64,000 nt of DNA from Anaerolineales bacterium UBA5797 (lineage in GTDB: Bacteria > Chloroflexota > Anaerolineae > Anaerolineales > Villigracilaceae), in NCBI GenBank assembly GCA_002418205.1, contig DIDP01000075.1, positions 1 to 64,000 of the forward strand, in the 5' to 3' direction. Position 1 is the first letter of the stretch; each line of letters begins with the position of its first letter. Position numbers and translations under genes: made by a program. Below are positions 33,036 through 41,815 of this stretch, in pieces. The notes below the pieces were generated by a model that was not told the DNA's origin, searched no databases, and worked only from the letters and a program-made list of their open reading frames with translations.

Positions 33036-34442
33036 CTATTTGATCTTCCGCTTCATCTCTTGAACCTGTTCCTCGCTCATGGCAGGGATGTTTTCAACCT
33101 TTGTGATACCCAACGCCCTGCGCTGCGCTTCACGCCACATCTCGAGCCGCGCGGTGACCTGCGACTCGTATCCCTCCTGCGAAGGCTGATAGAAATAAGT
33201 GCCCAACAATCGCCTGGGCAAATATTGCTGCGGGGTGAAATGCCCTTCGGATTCGTGAGGATAGACATAGTCCTTGCCGTGACCCATCGCGGCGGCATCG
33301 CGGTTGCCATCCATGAGGTGACGCGGTACGGATGTCTGGCCCTCGTCTTCGATCTTCTTCATGGCAGTGAAGTAGGCGCCGGCGCTGTTGGATTTGGGCG
33401 CGGTGGCGAGATAGAGGGTCGCTTCGACGATGGGGTAGATGCCCTCGGGCAGACCGATGTAATCGTAGGCTTGGGCAGCGGACGAAGCGACGACCAGCCC
33501 CATCGGGTCGGCGAGACCGATGTCCTCTCCGGCGAGAATGATCAAGCGGCGAATGATGAAGCGTGGATCTTCCCCTGCATAGATCATCTTGGCAAGCCAG
33601 TAGAGCGCCGCATCCGGGTCGCTGCCGCGCACAGATTTGATGAAAGCAGAGATGGTGTCGTAATGCGCGTCGCCGTCTTTATCGTACAGTACCGCGCGGC
33701 GTTGAATGGACTCTTGCGCGACATCAAGTGTGATATGAATAACCCCATCCTTATCGGGGGCGGTAGATTCAACAGCCAGTTCGATCGCGTTGAGCGCATT
33801 GCGCGCGTCGCCGGAGGCAACTTCGATCAGGTGGGTGCGGGCGTCGGGGTCCAGAACGATGCGCTTGGTCCCGTAGCCGCGCTCTTTGTCTGTCAATGCC
33901 CGGTCGAGGAGAATGCCGGTTTCCTGTTGATTCAGGTTGCGGAGTTGGAAGACGCGTGAGCGCGAAATCAAAGCCTTGATGACTTCGAAGTACGGATTCT
34001 CCGTCGTTGCCCCGATGAGGGTCACGACTCCCGCCTCGACGTGCGGCAGGAGCGCGTCCTGCTGTGCCTTGTTCCAGCGATGGACCTCGTCCACGAACAG
34101 GATGGTGCGGATGTTGTGCAACCGTCTGCGTTCGATGGCTTCGGCGATCACCACGCGCAGGTCCGCCTTGCCAGCCAGGATGGCGGAGATGGTGACGAAA
34201 TGACTCTTGGTGGTATTCGCGATAACCTGCGCGAGCGTGGTTTTCCCCGTGCCGGGCGGTCCCCACAGGATGATGGAGGAGAAGAGCCTGTCCGACTCAA
34301 TGGCACGGCGCAGGAGTTTGCCTTCACCGATGATGTGCTCCTGACCGATGTATTCCTCGAGCGCGCGCGGACGCATGCGCGCGGCGAGCGGCGCCTCCTG
34401 CTTCATGCGTTCCTGCATGGCGTGGTCAAAAAGATCGGACAT
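33036..34442 (-). CDS. rarA: Replication-associated recombination protein A (RarA/MgsA AAA+ ATPase)
   Basis: A 468-residue AAA+ clamp-loader-like ATPase that acts at stalled replication forks. Walker A is LWGPPGTGKTTLAQV, Walker B is TILFVDEVHRWNKAQQDALL, sensor 1 is LIGATTENPYFEV, and the Arg finger area is ISRSRVFQL. The C-terminal part has DALYWLAKMIYAGEDPRFI (with preceding A omitted here) and the MgsA_C domain ending with YLPRRLLGTYFYQP. The start is ATG 34442 (MSDLFDHAM), seven bases after TATAAT; the longer open frame upstream overlaps this promoter and a terminator. Confidence 0.95.
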   Translation of the reverse strand: MSDLFDHAMQERMKQEAPLAARMRPRALEEYIGQEHIIGEGKLLRRAIESDRLFSSIILWGPPGTGKTTLAQVIANTTKSHFVTISAILAGKADLRVVIAEAIERRRLHNIRTILFVDEVHRWNKAQQDALLPHVEAGVVTLIGATTENPYFEVIKALISRSRVFQLRNLNQQETGILLDRALTDKERGYGTKRIVLDPDARTHLIEVASGDARNALNAIELAVESTAPDKDGVIHITLDVAQESIQRRAVLYDKDGDAHYDTISAFIKSVRGSDPDAALYWLAKMIYAGEDPRFIIRRLIILAGEDIGLADPMGLVVASSAAQAYDYIGLPEGIYPIVEATLYLATAPKSNSAGAYFTAMKKIEDEGQTSVPRHLMDGNRDAAAMGHGKDYVYPHESEGHFTPQQYLPRRLLGTYFYQPSQEGYESQVTARLEMWREAQRRALGITKVENIPAMSEEQVQEMKRKIK

Positions 34443-34449
34443 GACGAGG

Positions 34450-34455
34450 ATTATA
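34450..34455 (-). promoter_or_regulatory. Putative leaderless -10 box for rarA
   Basis: TATAAT on the minus strand, seven bases before ATG 34442. Confidence 0.6.
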
Positions 34456-34561
34456 GCATTTCTATCTATTGGACGGCACTCTGTACTGGCACGGCGTGTT
34501 GGTGGAAAAAGGTGGTTTCGAGTAAACGGAAATCGGCCTGCCGCCGAATCGAGTATCTGAA

Positions 34562-34603
34562 GCGAAAAGCCTGTCTCACCTGAAAAGGAGACGGGCTTTT
34601 CGC
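34562..34603 (-). terminator. Terminator after the XRE-STAND regulator
   Basis: A long stem of GCGAAAAGCC and GTCTC with GAGAC and GGCTTTTCGC around a ten-base loop. It lies 16 bases past the stop of the 34619-37204 gene and upstream of rarA. Confidence 0.7.
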
Positions 34604-34618
34604 ATTCAGTGTTCCACG

Positions 34619-37204
34619 TTACTTCAAAAGTTCCTGTGCCCAACTCTCAGGGCTTTTATCTTTGGCGATCTCTTCCGCAGCTTTGATTGATTCCTCGCTC
34701 AAGTTGGATATTGCATCACCGCGCATTGCATCGCTGCGGTCGCGGAGATATGGGGTAACTGCAGGATGGGCAAGGACCGACAACGCCACTCCCAGTTTCG
34801 TTCCATGTGGAATATCGTTTGGCATTTCAGTGAAGGAAACGAGGGCATTCAATAACACGGGCGGCCATTTGTTGGATAGGGCGCTGGCATAGGCTTCAAG
34901 ATACAACTGCCTTGCTTCAGCATCCCGGCGCATCCCCGCGTATGCCTGACCCATGTGGATGGTGGCCTGCGCGCTGTTCATCTGGTCACCGATGGTGTTG
35001 TAGAGGGCAACACTTTGGCGGAAGTGGACCAGCGCTTCTTCATTTTGACCCTGGGACATCGACGCGATCCCAAGCAGGTCCAAACCGAAAGCGTGTGCCC
35101 AGCGGTCCATGTTGGCTTCAGCGATCTGATTGCTCTCGGTCAGAATCGATTTTGCCGCGTCATACTCCTTCATGCCAAGTTCGGTCATTCCCATGTAGGT
35201 CATGGTGAAGACCAGCCCGCGCGGGTCGCCCACGGAGCGCCAAAGTTTCAACCCTTCTGAGAGTTGTCGATGAGCTTCCTGGAAATTTCCCTGCTGATAA
35301 GCCACAATACCCAGCACGCTGATGGGGATCGCCTGATGCCAGGGCTTGAGTTCCTGTGCATACCGCAAGCTTTCGGATGTGAGCCTGCGCGCCTCCTCCA
35401 CCTCACCCGTGAACAGGGAGAGATATCCCCAATTCCCGTGGATGTAGTACATGACATCAGGATCATCCTGTTCGCGGGCGATATCGAGGCTTTCCTGCAA
35501 CAATGGAATCGCGGCTTCCACATTCCCTTTACGGAACTCGAACCAGCCGAAAGAATCAATAAGAAAGGCAACCGCAGACTTTTCCTCGCCGGTCTTCAGA
35601 TTGGCTGGCGCGCCACAAGCACGGAAATGGTCAACGGCAGACTTGAAGGCGGAGAGGGCTTCGTCGTAGTAGCCATTGACTTCAAAATACCAGTTCAGGG
35701 TGGGGATCATCCTGCGCACCAGGCCGAGGCGTTGATGCCGCACCGCCCAGTGCCAGGCAGCAAGCCAGTTGTTCGTCTCGGCGCGGATGCTATGTGAGGT
35801 TTGCGTTTGGCGCGGACTTTTAAACTCCCATTCGAGCGACTGGATCCATTCACCGTAATAGGAGGTATATCTGACGGAGACTTCTTCCTCGTCAGTTGGG
35901 TTGCCCTGCAGGCGGCCGAATGCATACGTGCGGACCAGTTCGTGCAGGTCGTAACGGTCGGGATTATTGCTGTGGCGCAACAGGGATTTGTCAACTAGCG
36001 AGGAAAGCAGGAAGAGCGAAGCGTCGGTGACTTTATGTGCAGCTTCACGTGTAAAACCACCCTGAAAGACGGCGAGCTTCATGAGCAGTTCGCGTTCATT
36101 TTCGGTGAGCAATTTCCATGAATGATCGAAGACGGTTTTGATGGAGCGGTGGCGTTGGGGAACATCCAACTTACTGGTTTCGAGGAAATCAAGGCTCTTC
36201 TCCAGTTCCCGCGCGATTTCACGGACAGAGAGGACGCGCACCCACGAGGCAGCAAGCTCGATGGCAAGCGGAAGCCCTCCCACCAGCCGGCAAATGCGCA
36301 CAACAGCGGAGCCGTCATCGGATTCCAGTGTAAAACCTTGCGAAGCCTGGCGCGCGCGTTGAACGAACAACTGTATGGCGCTGTTGGTTTCCAGAGCGTG
36401 CTCATTGCCCTCCTCTGGGAGAGTCAGTCCCTGCACCTCGAAGAGCCATTCCCATTGCAGGTGCATTTGCTCGCGTGAGGTGACAATCATTTTCAGCTGG
36501 TGGGTGTCCTGAAGGATTCCGCCCAGCAGTTCCCTCCCATTGAGCAGGTGCTCCATGTTGTCGAAGATGAGCAGGGTCTTCTTGTCGTGCAGTAAATTGA
36601 TGAGCTGGATCGTCAGGTCGGCGGGACCCGAGAATCCAAACCCGAGCGCATCCGCAATGGCGGGCAGGATGAGTTCCGGCATGCCGACGCCTGCCAGGGA
36701 GATAAAGTGCACTCCGTCTGGAAAGTGCGGCTCGAGGGCGCGTCCCACTTCTATGGCGAGGCGCGTCTTGCCGATGCCGCCGGGACCTGTCAACGTGAGC
36801 AGGCGGCAGGAGGGTTCGAGCATTTGCTTGGGGATGAGGTCGAGTTCATGGTCACGCCCGAAGAGCGGGGTGGGAGAGACAGGCAAATGGCTGTGATAAG
36901 GTTTGGGAGGTGAAGCAGCCTCTCCCTTCGGGGACGATGCGAGCGGGGAAAGAGGCGGGATGGCGTCCAGTACGTCGGCGTTTTTTTCCTGCCGAGCGGT
37001 TTTCAGGAAGAGGGAATGCTGATCGGGGGGAATCTCCAGTTTTTCGGCGAGCAGTTCCGCCATCTGCCGCGAGGGGCGGCGTTCATCCGCCTCGATCTTG
37101 AAGATGAGAGAGGGGGAGCAGCCGATCTGTTTTGCCAGTTCCTGCTGGGTGAGGTCGAGCGCTTTGCGTCTGCGCTTCACCCACGTGCCGAATGAATGGT
37201 CCAT
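34619..37204 (-). CDS. XRE-family HTH / NB-ARC STAND ATPase / TPR transcriptional regulator
   Basis: An 861-residue signal-transduction ATPase. Residues 5-68 are an XRE-type HTH (LTQQELAKQIGCSPSLIFKIE). A linker at 82-100 (PLSPLASSPKGEAASPP) looks like an in-frame dispersed repeat. The NB-ARC domain has Walker A GPGGIGKTRLA (140-150), Walker B KTLLIFDNMEHLL and GLPLAIELAASW. From about 480 the protein is TPR/helical repeats (GNFQEAHRQLSEGLKLW and others). Such proteins bind a ligand or partner through the TPRs and control nearby genes. The divergent ECF sigma gene starts about 145 bases away and is a plausible target. GGAG precedes the ATG. Confidence 0.9.
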   Translation of the reverse strand: MDHSFGTWVKRRRKALDLTQQELAKQIGCSPSLIFKIEADERRPSRQMAELLAEKLEIPPDQHSLFLKTARQEKNADVLDAIPPLSPLASSPKGEAASPPKPYHSHLPVSPTPLFGRDHELDLIPKQMLEPSCRLLTLTGPGGIGKTRLAIEVGRALEPHFPDGVHFISLAGVGMPELILPAIADALGFGFSGPADLTIQLINLLHDKKTLLIFDNMEHLLNGRELLGGILQDTHQLKMIVTSREQMHLQWEWLFEVQGLTLPEEGNEHALETNSAIQLFVQRARQASQGFTLESDDGSAVVRICRLVGGLPLAIELAASWVRVLSVREIARELEKSLDFLETSKLDVPQRHRSIKTVFDHSWKLLTENERELLMKLAVFQGGFTREAAHKVTDASLFLLSSLVDKSLLRHSNNPDRYDLHELVRTYAFGRLQGNPTDEEEVSVRYTSYYGEWIQSLEWEFKSPRQTQTSHSIRAETNNWLAAWHWAVRHQRLGLVRRMIPTLNWYFEVNGYYDEALSAFKSAVDHFRACGAPANLKTGEEKSAVAFLIDSFGWFEFRKGNVEAAIPLLQESLDIAREQDDPDVMYYIHGNWGYLSLFTGEVEEARRLTSESLRYAQELKPWHQAIPISVLGIVAYQQGNFQEAHRQLSEGLKLWRSVGDPRGLVFTMTYMGMTELGMKEYDAAKSILTESNQIAEANMDRWAHAFGLDLLGIASMSQGQNEEALVHFRQSVALYNTIGDQMNSAQATIHMGQAYAGMRRDAEARQLYLEAYASALSNKWPPVLLNALVSFTEMPNDIPHGTKLGVALSVLAHPAVTPYLRDRSDAMRGDAISNLSEESIKAAEEIAKDKSPESWAQELLK

Positions 37205-37348
37205 ACTCTCTCCATGAAGTCTCTGAACGCGGGCAATTGTACTATTTTTTGTCCAGTGGATTGTGTGGATTATTCAGACCAAAGTATTGCGAAAAAGAAT
37301 AAAGTAGACACATCGGAACCAGGCAACCGTTTTAGAAGGATGAGAGAG

Positions 37349-37975
37349 ATGGAATTCAAGAACCAATCAAAGGATGCGGAAGAGATGCGGATCCGTCAGG
37401 CGGCAGGCGGCAACCTGGACGCCTTCAACCAATTGGTGCTGGATCATCAGAACATGGCGTATCACCATGCCCTTGCCCTGCTCGGAGATCCCGCCGCTGC
37501 GGAGGACGCCGTGCAGGAAAGCTTCATCAAGGCGTTCCAGAACCTGGGCGGATTCCGAGGCGGTTCGTTCCGAGGCTGGCTGCTGAGGATCGTCACCAAT
37601 TCAGCCTACGATGTGTTGCGCAGGTCGAAACGTCGCCCCACCCAGCCCCTCTTCCCGGAGGATGAGTACGGTGACGAGGCGGAATCCCCCGCCTGGATCG
37701 CCGACCCGAACGCCTCGGTGGAGGGAAGCGTGGAGCAGAGTGAGAAGGCGAGACACATTTACCAACTGTTGGATGAATTGCCTGAGGTATATCGCAATGT
37801 GATCACGCTGATCGATCTGTACGAACTCGAGTACACGGAAGCGGCACAGGCGCTGCAGATCCCCATTGGCACGGTAAAGAGTCGCCTGGCGCGGGCGCGG
37901 ATGCAAATGAAGGAGAAACTAACTGGAGTTATGAATGATCTGGATGTGCCGCAGTTCGTCACAGGAAGTTTTTGA
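37349..37975 (+). CDS. ECF-type RNA polymerase sigma factor
   Basis: A 208-residue sigma-70-family protein with only regions 2 and 4. Region 2 has AFNQLVLDHQNMAYHHALAL, then AEDAVQESFIKAFQNL, and RGWLLRIVTNSAYDVLRRSK. Region 4 has LPEVYRNVITLIDLYELEY and IPIGTVKSRLARARMQMKE (HTH). I place the start at ATG 37349, eight bases past AAGGA; ATG 37340 is also in frame. No anti-sigma factor is recognisable next door, unless the downstream membrane protein acts as one. The genes downstream to 41302 run in the same direction and may be part of its regulon. Confidence 0.9.
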   Translation: MEFKNQSKDAEEMRIRQAAGGNLDAFNQLVLDHQNMAYHHALALLGDPAAAEDAVQESFIKAFQNLGGFRGGSFRGWLLRIVTNSAYDVLRRSKRRPTQPLFPEDEYGDEAESPAWIADPNASVEGSVEQSEKARHIYQLLDELPEVYRNVITLIDLYELEYTEAAQALQIPIGTVKSRLARARMQMKEKLTGVMNDLDVPQFVTGSF

Positions 37976-38022
37976 TCGGCCAAAGTAAGAGTTCAACCTA
38001 CAACCACTTAATGGAGATTTAA

Positions 38023-38781
38023 ATGTCCGTATCTATATCAAGTTCAGATCAAAACCGAACAAGGTCTGTCTGGGAACGTTACAACTCCCCGATCATCTGG
38101 TTGCTGCTCGTTGCATATCTCGGTCTTGCCTCGTTACTCGTCACGGTTGTGTTTCCCGTTCAATTCGTTGACCGTTCACAGTCGGGATTTTTCGAGGCGC
38201 AGGCTGTGATCGCGATCGGGGTCATGGGGCTGATCGGTGTCCTATTGTCGATGCGTACAGGTTTCCCCAATGCCTGGGATGTCAGGATATCCAACAAACA
38301 ACGCCTGGTGATTCCAATCGTCGCCGGCTTATTGTTTGGCTCCCTTTTCCTGGCAACTGACCTGGTTACGGGCATGTCCCGGCTGCAACAGGAGCACTTG
38401 AACATTCAGTCAACCGATGTCGCATTTCCAGCCTCGTTATTTGTGTATTCCGCCGGCGCAATTTATGTCGAGGTGGTTTATCGCTTGTTGATCATCCCGT
38501 TGTTACTTGGAATGTTCTCGATCGTTGTTCGAGGACAAAACGCCCGCGAGAAGATCTTTTGGGTGCTCGCGATCCTTACCTCACTGATCGAACCCCTGAC
38601 CAACACCGCTGCATCACAGTATCTGGCGCCACTTGCTCTGGCTTTTGTGCTTGTCCAGGCCTTCGCCGCAAATTTTTTTCAAGCCGTTTTATTTCGAAAA
38701 TACGGCTTTCTGGCGGCGATTCTTTTGCGGGTTGCCTTCTACATCCCTTATCACGTCATCGGGTCCTTCTTTAAAATGTGA
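38023..38781 (+). CDS. Multi-spanning membrane protein, possibly CPBP-like
   Basis: A 252-residue protein with about seven hydrophobic segments. The stretch VEVVYRLLIIPLLLG resembles the EExxxR motif of CPBP (CAAX-protease/bacteriocin-processing) membrane proteins but has Val for the first Glu. A late YIPYHVIGSF may supply the His of motif 3. If it is a CPBP member, the catalytic site is altered. Otherwise unknown. It follows the ECF sigma gene by 47 bases on the same strand and precedes the lipoprotein gene by 37, so an operon is likely. Confidence 0.6.
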   Translation: MSVSISSSDQNRTRSVWERYNSPIIWLLLVAYLGLASLLVTVVFPVQFVDRSQSGFFEAQAVIAIGVMGLIGVLLSMRTGFPNAWDVRISNKQRLVIPIVAGLLFGSLFLATDLVTGMSRLQQEHLNIQSTDVAFPASLFVYSAGAIYVEVVYRLLIIPLLLGMFSIVVRGQNAREKIFWVLAILTSLIEPLTNTAASQYLAPLALAFVLVQAFAANFFQAVLFRKYGFLAAILLRVAFYIPYHVIGSFFKM

Positions 38782-38818
38782 CCGCTGTCAAAATAAAATA
38801 TTTCAACGAGGTAAACAC

Positions 38819-39151
38819 ATGAAAACTTCGAAACACAACGTAATTATTCTTTTCCTGCTGGCAACCCTGGTTATGCTCGCTGCAAGCGGATGTTCGCAGA
38901 TCGCCGGCGACCCAAATTTCACGCTGGTTGATGGGGAGACCGTCGCTGGCAATCTGATCATCCTCTCGCAAAATGCCACCCTCTCCGCGGGTTCTTCTGT
39001 GGACGGGTCGGTCATCATGGTATGCTGTAATCTGATCGTAGAGGGAGAAGTGGCGGGCGATGTATCCCTGCTGACAGGAAATGTCATGGTCAATTCTCCT
39101 GCTGACGTGAAAGGTGACGTAAGCGTTCTTAGTGGAAACGTGTCCAAATAA
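38819..39151 (+). CDS. Small lipoprotein with bactofilin-like repeats
   Basis: A 110-residue protein with a lipoprotein signal peptide: KTSKHN, a hydrophobic core, then LAASGC as the lipobox with Cys at about 25. The mature part has short repeating strands (VAGNLIILSQNATLSAG, SSVDGSVIMVCCNLIVEG, GDVSLLTGNVMV), like a small bactofilin-type beta-helix. It should be attached to the outer face of the membrane. GAGGT seven bases before the ATG decides the start. It sits between the membrane protein and the copper ATPase, in line with the ECF sigma operon; an envelope-stress role is inference. Confidence 0.8.
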   Translation: MKTSKHNVIILFLLATLVMLAASGCSQIAGDPNFTLVDGETVAGNLIILSQNATLSAGSSVDGSVIMVCCNLIVEGEVAGDVSLLTGNVMVNSPADVKGDVSVLSGNVSK

Positions 39152-39172
39152 GAGGAAAGATTAGAGGTAAGC

Positions 39173-41302
39173 ATGAGCACAAATACTCATCACAACACGC
39201 ACGCCAAGCCTGCGGACAAAACGACTCGCGCACAGCAAGCCGGCATGGATCATTCCGCGCATCAAGGACATGCCATGCCCGCCGAGACGAAAGACCACTC
39301 ATCCCACGCTGGCCATGGAACCGACCACACAGGTCACGAGCAAATGTTCCGCCTCCGCTTCTGGTGGAGTCTGCTCCTTAGCATCCCCGTTCTGATCTAC
39401 AGTGAAATGCTCCAGATGTGGCTGGGATTCACTCCACCCGCGATTCCCTTCGCTGAATGGATTCCCTTCGCTGAATGGATTCCCTTCGTCTTTTCGGTGA
39501 TCATCTTTGCCTACGGAGGACTTCCATTCCTCAACATGGCGATCCCCGAATTGAAAGACCGCAAACCCGGCATGATGACCCTCATCTCGCTTGCGATCTC
39601 GGTCGCGTTCGTGTACAGCGTCGCGGCGCAGTTCATCGCCCTCGGCGAAGGCTTCTTCTGGGAACTCGTCACGTTGATCGACATCATGCTCCTCGGTCAC
39701 TGGCTGGAGATGCGCTCGGTGCGTCAAGCCTCGGGCGCGCTCAATGAACTCGCCAAACTCATGCCCGATACGGCGGAGCGCATCCAGCACGGCGACATGA
39801 CCGAGAGTGTCCCTGTCTCTTCGCTCAAACGCGGCGACCTGATTCTCGTCCGCCCCGGCGCGAGCATCCCCGCCGACGGCGAGGTGGTTGACGGACATTC
39901 CAGCGTCAGCGAAGCGATGATCACAGGCGAGTCCAAACCTGTCCACAAAATGAGCGGAATGAAGGTCATTGCCGGCACGATCAACGGCGATGGCAGCCTG
40001 CGTGTACGCGTCACTGCGACGGGAAACGAAACCGCCCTCGCCGGCATCATGCGGCTCGTCGAGCAGGCACAACAGTCCAAATCCAAAACACAGGTGCTCG
40101 CCGACAAAGCCGCGGGCTGGCTCTTTTATATAGCCCTCGCCGCCGCGCTCCTCACCGGCGTCGCCTGGATGCTCGCCGAGTCGTTCAACCTCGACGTGCT
40201 CAACCGCGTCGTGACCGTGCTGGTCATCGCCTGTCCGCATGCCCTGGGTCTTGCCATTCCACTCGTGGTTGCCATCACCACCGCGCTCGGCGCGCGCAAC
40301 GGCATCCTCGTCCGCGACCGTCTTGCGCTCGAAGCCGCGCGCGAAATTGACGTTGTGATCTTCGATAAAACAGGAACATTGACTCAGGGTCAATTCGGCG
40401 TGGTGGATGTGGAGACAGCGGATGGCTGGGACTTTGACCGCGCGCTCGCCCTCGCCTCCGCAGTGGAATCTGACTCCGAGCATTTGATCGCGGGAGCCAT
40501 CCGTCGCTTCGCGCGTGACCGGAAACTGGTCATCCCGCCCGTAAGCAATTTCTCCGCCCTGAAGGGACGCGGCGTGCAAGCCGATCACGAAGGCGAGACC
40601 TACTATGTTGGCGGACCTCGCCTGCTTGAAATGCTTTCCCTGGAACCCAACGGCGGCATGAAAACCTTCGTCGAAAAAGCCGCGTCCAGATCGCAGACCG
40701 TGGTGTACCTCGCGAAGAAAGACCGCATCCTCGCCGCCATCGCCGTCGCGGACGTAGTCCGCGAGGAGAGCAAACCTGCCGTGGATGAGTTGCGACGCAT
40801 GGGCATCGAAGTTGCCATGCTGACAGGTGACAGCCGTCCCGTTGCGGAGGCGGTCGCGAAGGATCTTGGGATCGAGCGCGTCTTTGCCGAGATCCTGCCG
40901 GAACACAAGGATGAAAAGGTTGCCGAGTTACAAAAGTCCGGGAAGCGCGTGGCCATGGTTGGCGACGGTGTGAACGACGCGCCTGCATTAACTCGTGCGG
41001 ATGTGGGCATTGCCATTGGCGGCGGCACGGACGTTGCCATCGAATCGGCGGGCTTGATCCTGGTCAACAGTAACCCGCTGGACGTGGTCAAGATCTTCAA
41101 ACTCAGCCGCGCCAGTTACCGCAAGATGATCCAGAATCTGTGGTGGGCGGCGGGTTATAACATCGTTGCCATCCCGCTGGCGGCAGGTGTGCTTGTCAAT
41201 TGGGGCATCCTGCTTTCGCCCGCGGTGGGCGCGCTGCTGATGTCCATCAGCACGATCGTGGTGGCGATCAATGCACAACTGTTGCGAGGGTCGGAACTCT
41301 AG
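39173..41302 (+). CDS. copB: CopB-type copper-exporting P1B-ATPase
   Basis: A 709-residue heavy-metal P-type ATPase. The first ~58 residues are His-rich (several HxxH clusters) and lack a CxxC metal-binding domain. The metal motif in the membrane is CPH (VLVIACPHALGLAIP, near 353), marking the CopB/P1B-3 group. Actuator TGES, phosphorylation site DKTGTLT (near 397), and GDGVNDAPAL are intact. A stretch of tandemly repeated residues, IPFAEW IPFAEW IPF, occurs at about 90-105 from an 18-bp DNA repeat. It should export copper or silver from the cytoplasm. No CopY or CueR-type regulator is adjacent; the ECF operon upstream may control it. Confidence 0.93.
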   Translation: MSTNTHHNTHAKPADKTTRAQQAGMDHSAHQGHAMPAETKDHSSHAGHGTDHTGHEQMFRLRFWWSLLLSIPVLIYSEMLQMWLGFTPPAIPFAEWIPFAEWIPFVFSVIIFAYGGLPFLNMAIPELKDRKPGMMTLISLAISVAFVYSVAAQFIALGEGFFWELVTLIDIMLLGHWLEMRSVRQASGALNELAKLMPDTAERIQHGDMTESVPVSSLKRGDLILVRPGASIPADGEVVDGHSSVSEAMITGESKPVHKMSGMKVIAGTINGDGSLRVRVTATGNETALAGIMRLVEQAQQSKSKTQVLADKAAGWLFYIALAAALLTGVAWMLAESFNLDVLNRVVTVLVIACPHALGLAIPLVVAITTALGARNGILVRDRLALEAAREIDVVIFDKTGTLTQGQFGVVDVETADGWDFDRALALASAVESDSEHLIAGAIRRFARDRKLVIPPVSNFSALKGRGVQADHEGETYYVGGPRLLEMLSLEPNGGMKTFVEKAASRSQTVVYLAKKDRILAAIAVADVVREESKPAVDELRRMGIEVAMLTGDSRPVAEAVAKDLGIERVFAEILPEHKDEKVAELQKSGKRVAMVGDGVNDAPALTRADVGIAIGGGTDVAIESAGLILVNSNPLDVVKIFKLSRASYRKMIQNLWWAAGYNIVAIPLAAGVLVNWGILLSPAVGALLMSISTIVVAINAQLLRGSEL
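39443..39488. repeat. 18-bp tandem repeat inside copB
   Basis: ATTCCCTTCGCTGAATGG occurs twice in tandem (39443-39460, 39461-39478), followed by a ten-base third start. It adds six residues per copy and could vary by slippage without breaking the frame. Confidence 0.85.
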
Positions 41303-41309
41303 CGGAATC

Positions 41310-41338
41310 AAAAAATGGGACGCGTCCAGGCGTCCCAT
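41310..41338 (-). terminator. Terminator between copB and the STAS gene
   Basis: A perfect 9-bp stem, ATGGGACGC (41315-41323) with GCGTCCCAT (41330-41338). On the minus strand it is followed by six T, so it best serves the STAS gene. Confidence 0.8.
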
Positions 41339-41357
41339 AATGGAATCGATCTTCGGC

Positions 41358-41762
41358 TTAGAAGGAGGCGATGGCGGTCTGCATGTCCTTGAAGGTTTCG
41401 ATGAACATGTCGAATCCGCTCATTTCGAAGGTGCCGCGCACATCGTCCGAGAGGTTGAGCAATTTCAGATGCGGAGATTTATAGGTCCCTTTGCTGATGC
41501 CTTTTTTAATATCCTCTTCGCTTAAGTTGGCCTCCGGGTTGAGGGAACGGAGTTTGTTGAAGAGGACGTTCAAGGTGCGGAAACCGGCGCTGCTGATGAA
41601 TTTCGTATGGGTAAGATCCACAAGCATGTAGCGGGCGCCGCCTTCGATCAACTCCTCCGCCCTGGACTGAAAAGCCTGATACGTGGATGAATCGATGTTG
41701 CCATCCACATGCATCACGGTGACTGGGACCCGACCGTTTTCTGCGTAAACCTTGATCTCCAT
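41358..41762 (-). CDS. STAS-domain protein (anti-sigma factor antagonist-like)
   Basis: A 134-residue single STAS domain. The core strand-helix is MLVDLTHTKFISSAGFRTL, where the Ser of SSAG matches the phosphorylatable site of SpoIIAA/RsbV proteins. The N-terminal VTVMHVDGNIDSSTYQAFQ strand is typical. About 25 extra residues (LNPEANLSEEDIKKGISKG) are inserted before the last helix. It would bind an anti-sigma factor or serine kinase; no such partner is adjacent. GGAG precedes the ATG. Confidence 0.88.
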   Translation of the reverse strand: MEIKVYAENGRVPVTVMHVDGNIDSSTYQAFQSRAEELIEGGARYMLVDLTHTKFISSAGFRTLNVLFNKLRSLNPEANLSEEDIKKGISKGTYKSPHLKLLNLSDDVRGTFEMSGFDMFIETFKDMQTAIASF

Positions 41763-41815
41763 GAGCTGCTCCTTTTGTGACTTTGGCTTTTGGGATTATA
41801 TCGTAACTTTGCGGT

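Noticed and set aside
37316..37340. GGAACC upstream of the ECF sigma gene as an autoregulated ECF promoter
   Set aside because: No matching -10 (CGTC-like) element is found 16-17 bases downstream.
39299..40906. A 535-codon open frame on the minus strand opposite copB
   Set aside because: It is the mirror of a strongly biased coding frame. The copB protein on the plus strand has every P-type ATPase motif, and the reverse frame has no recognisable domain.
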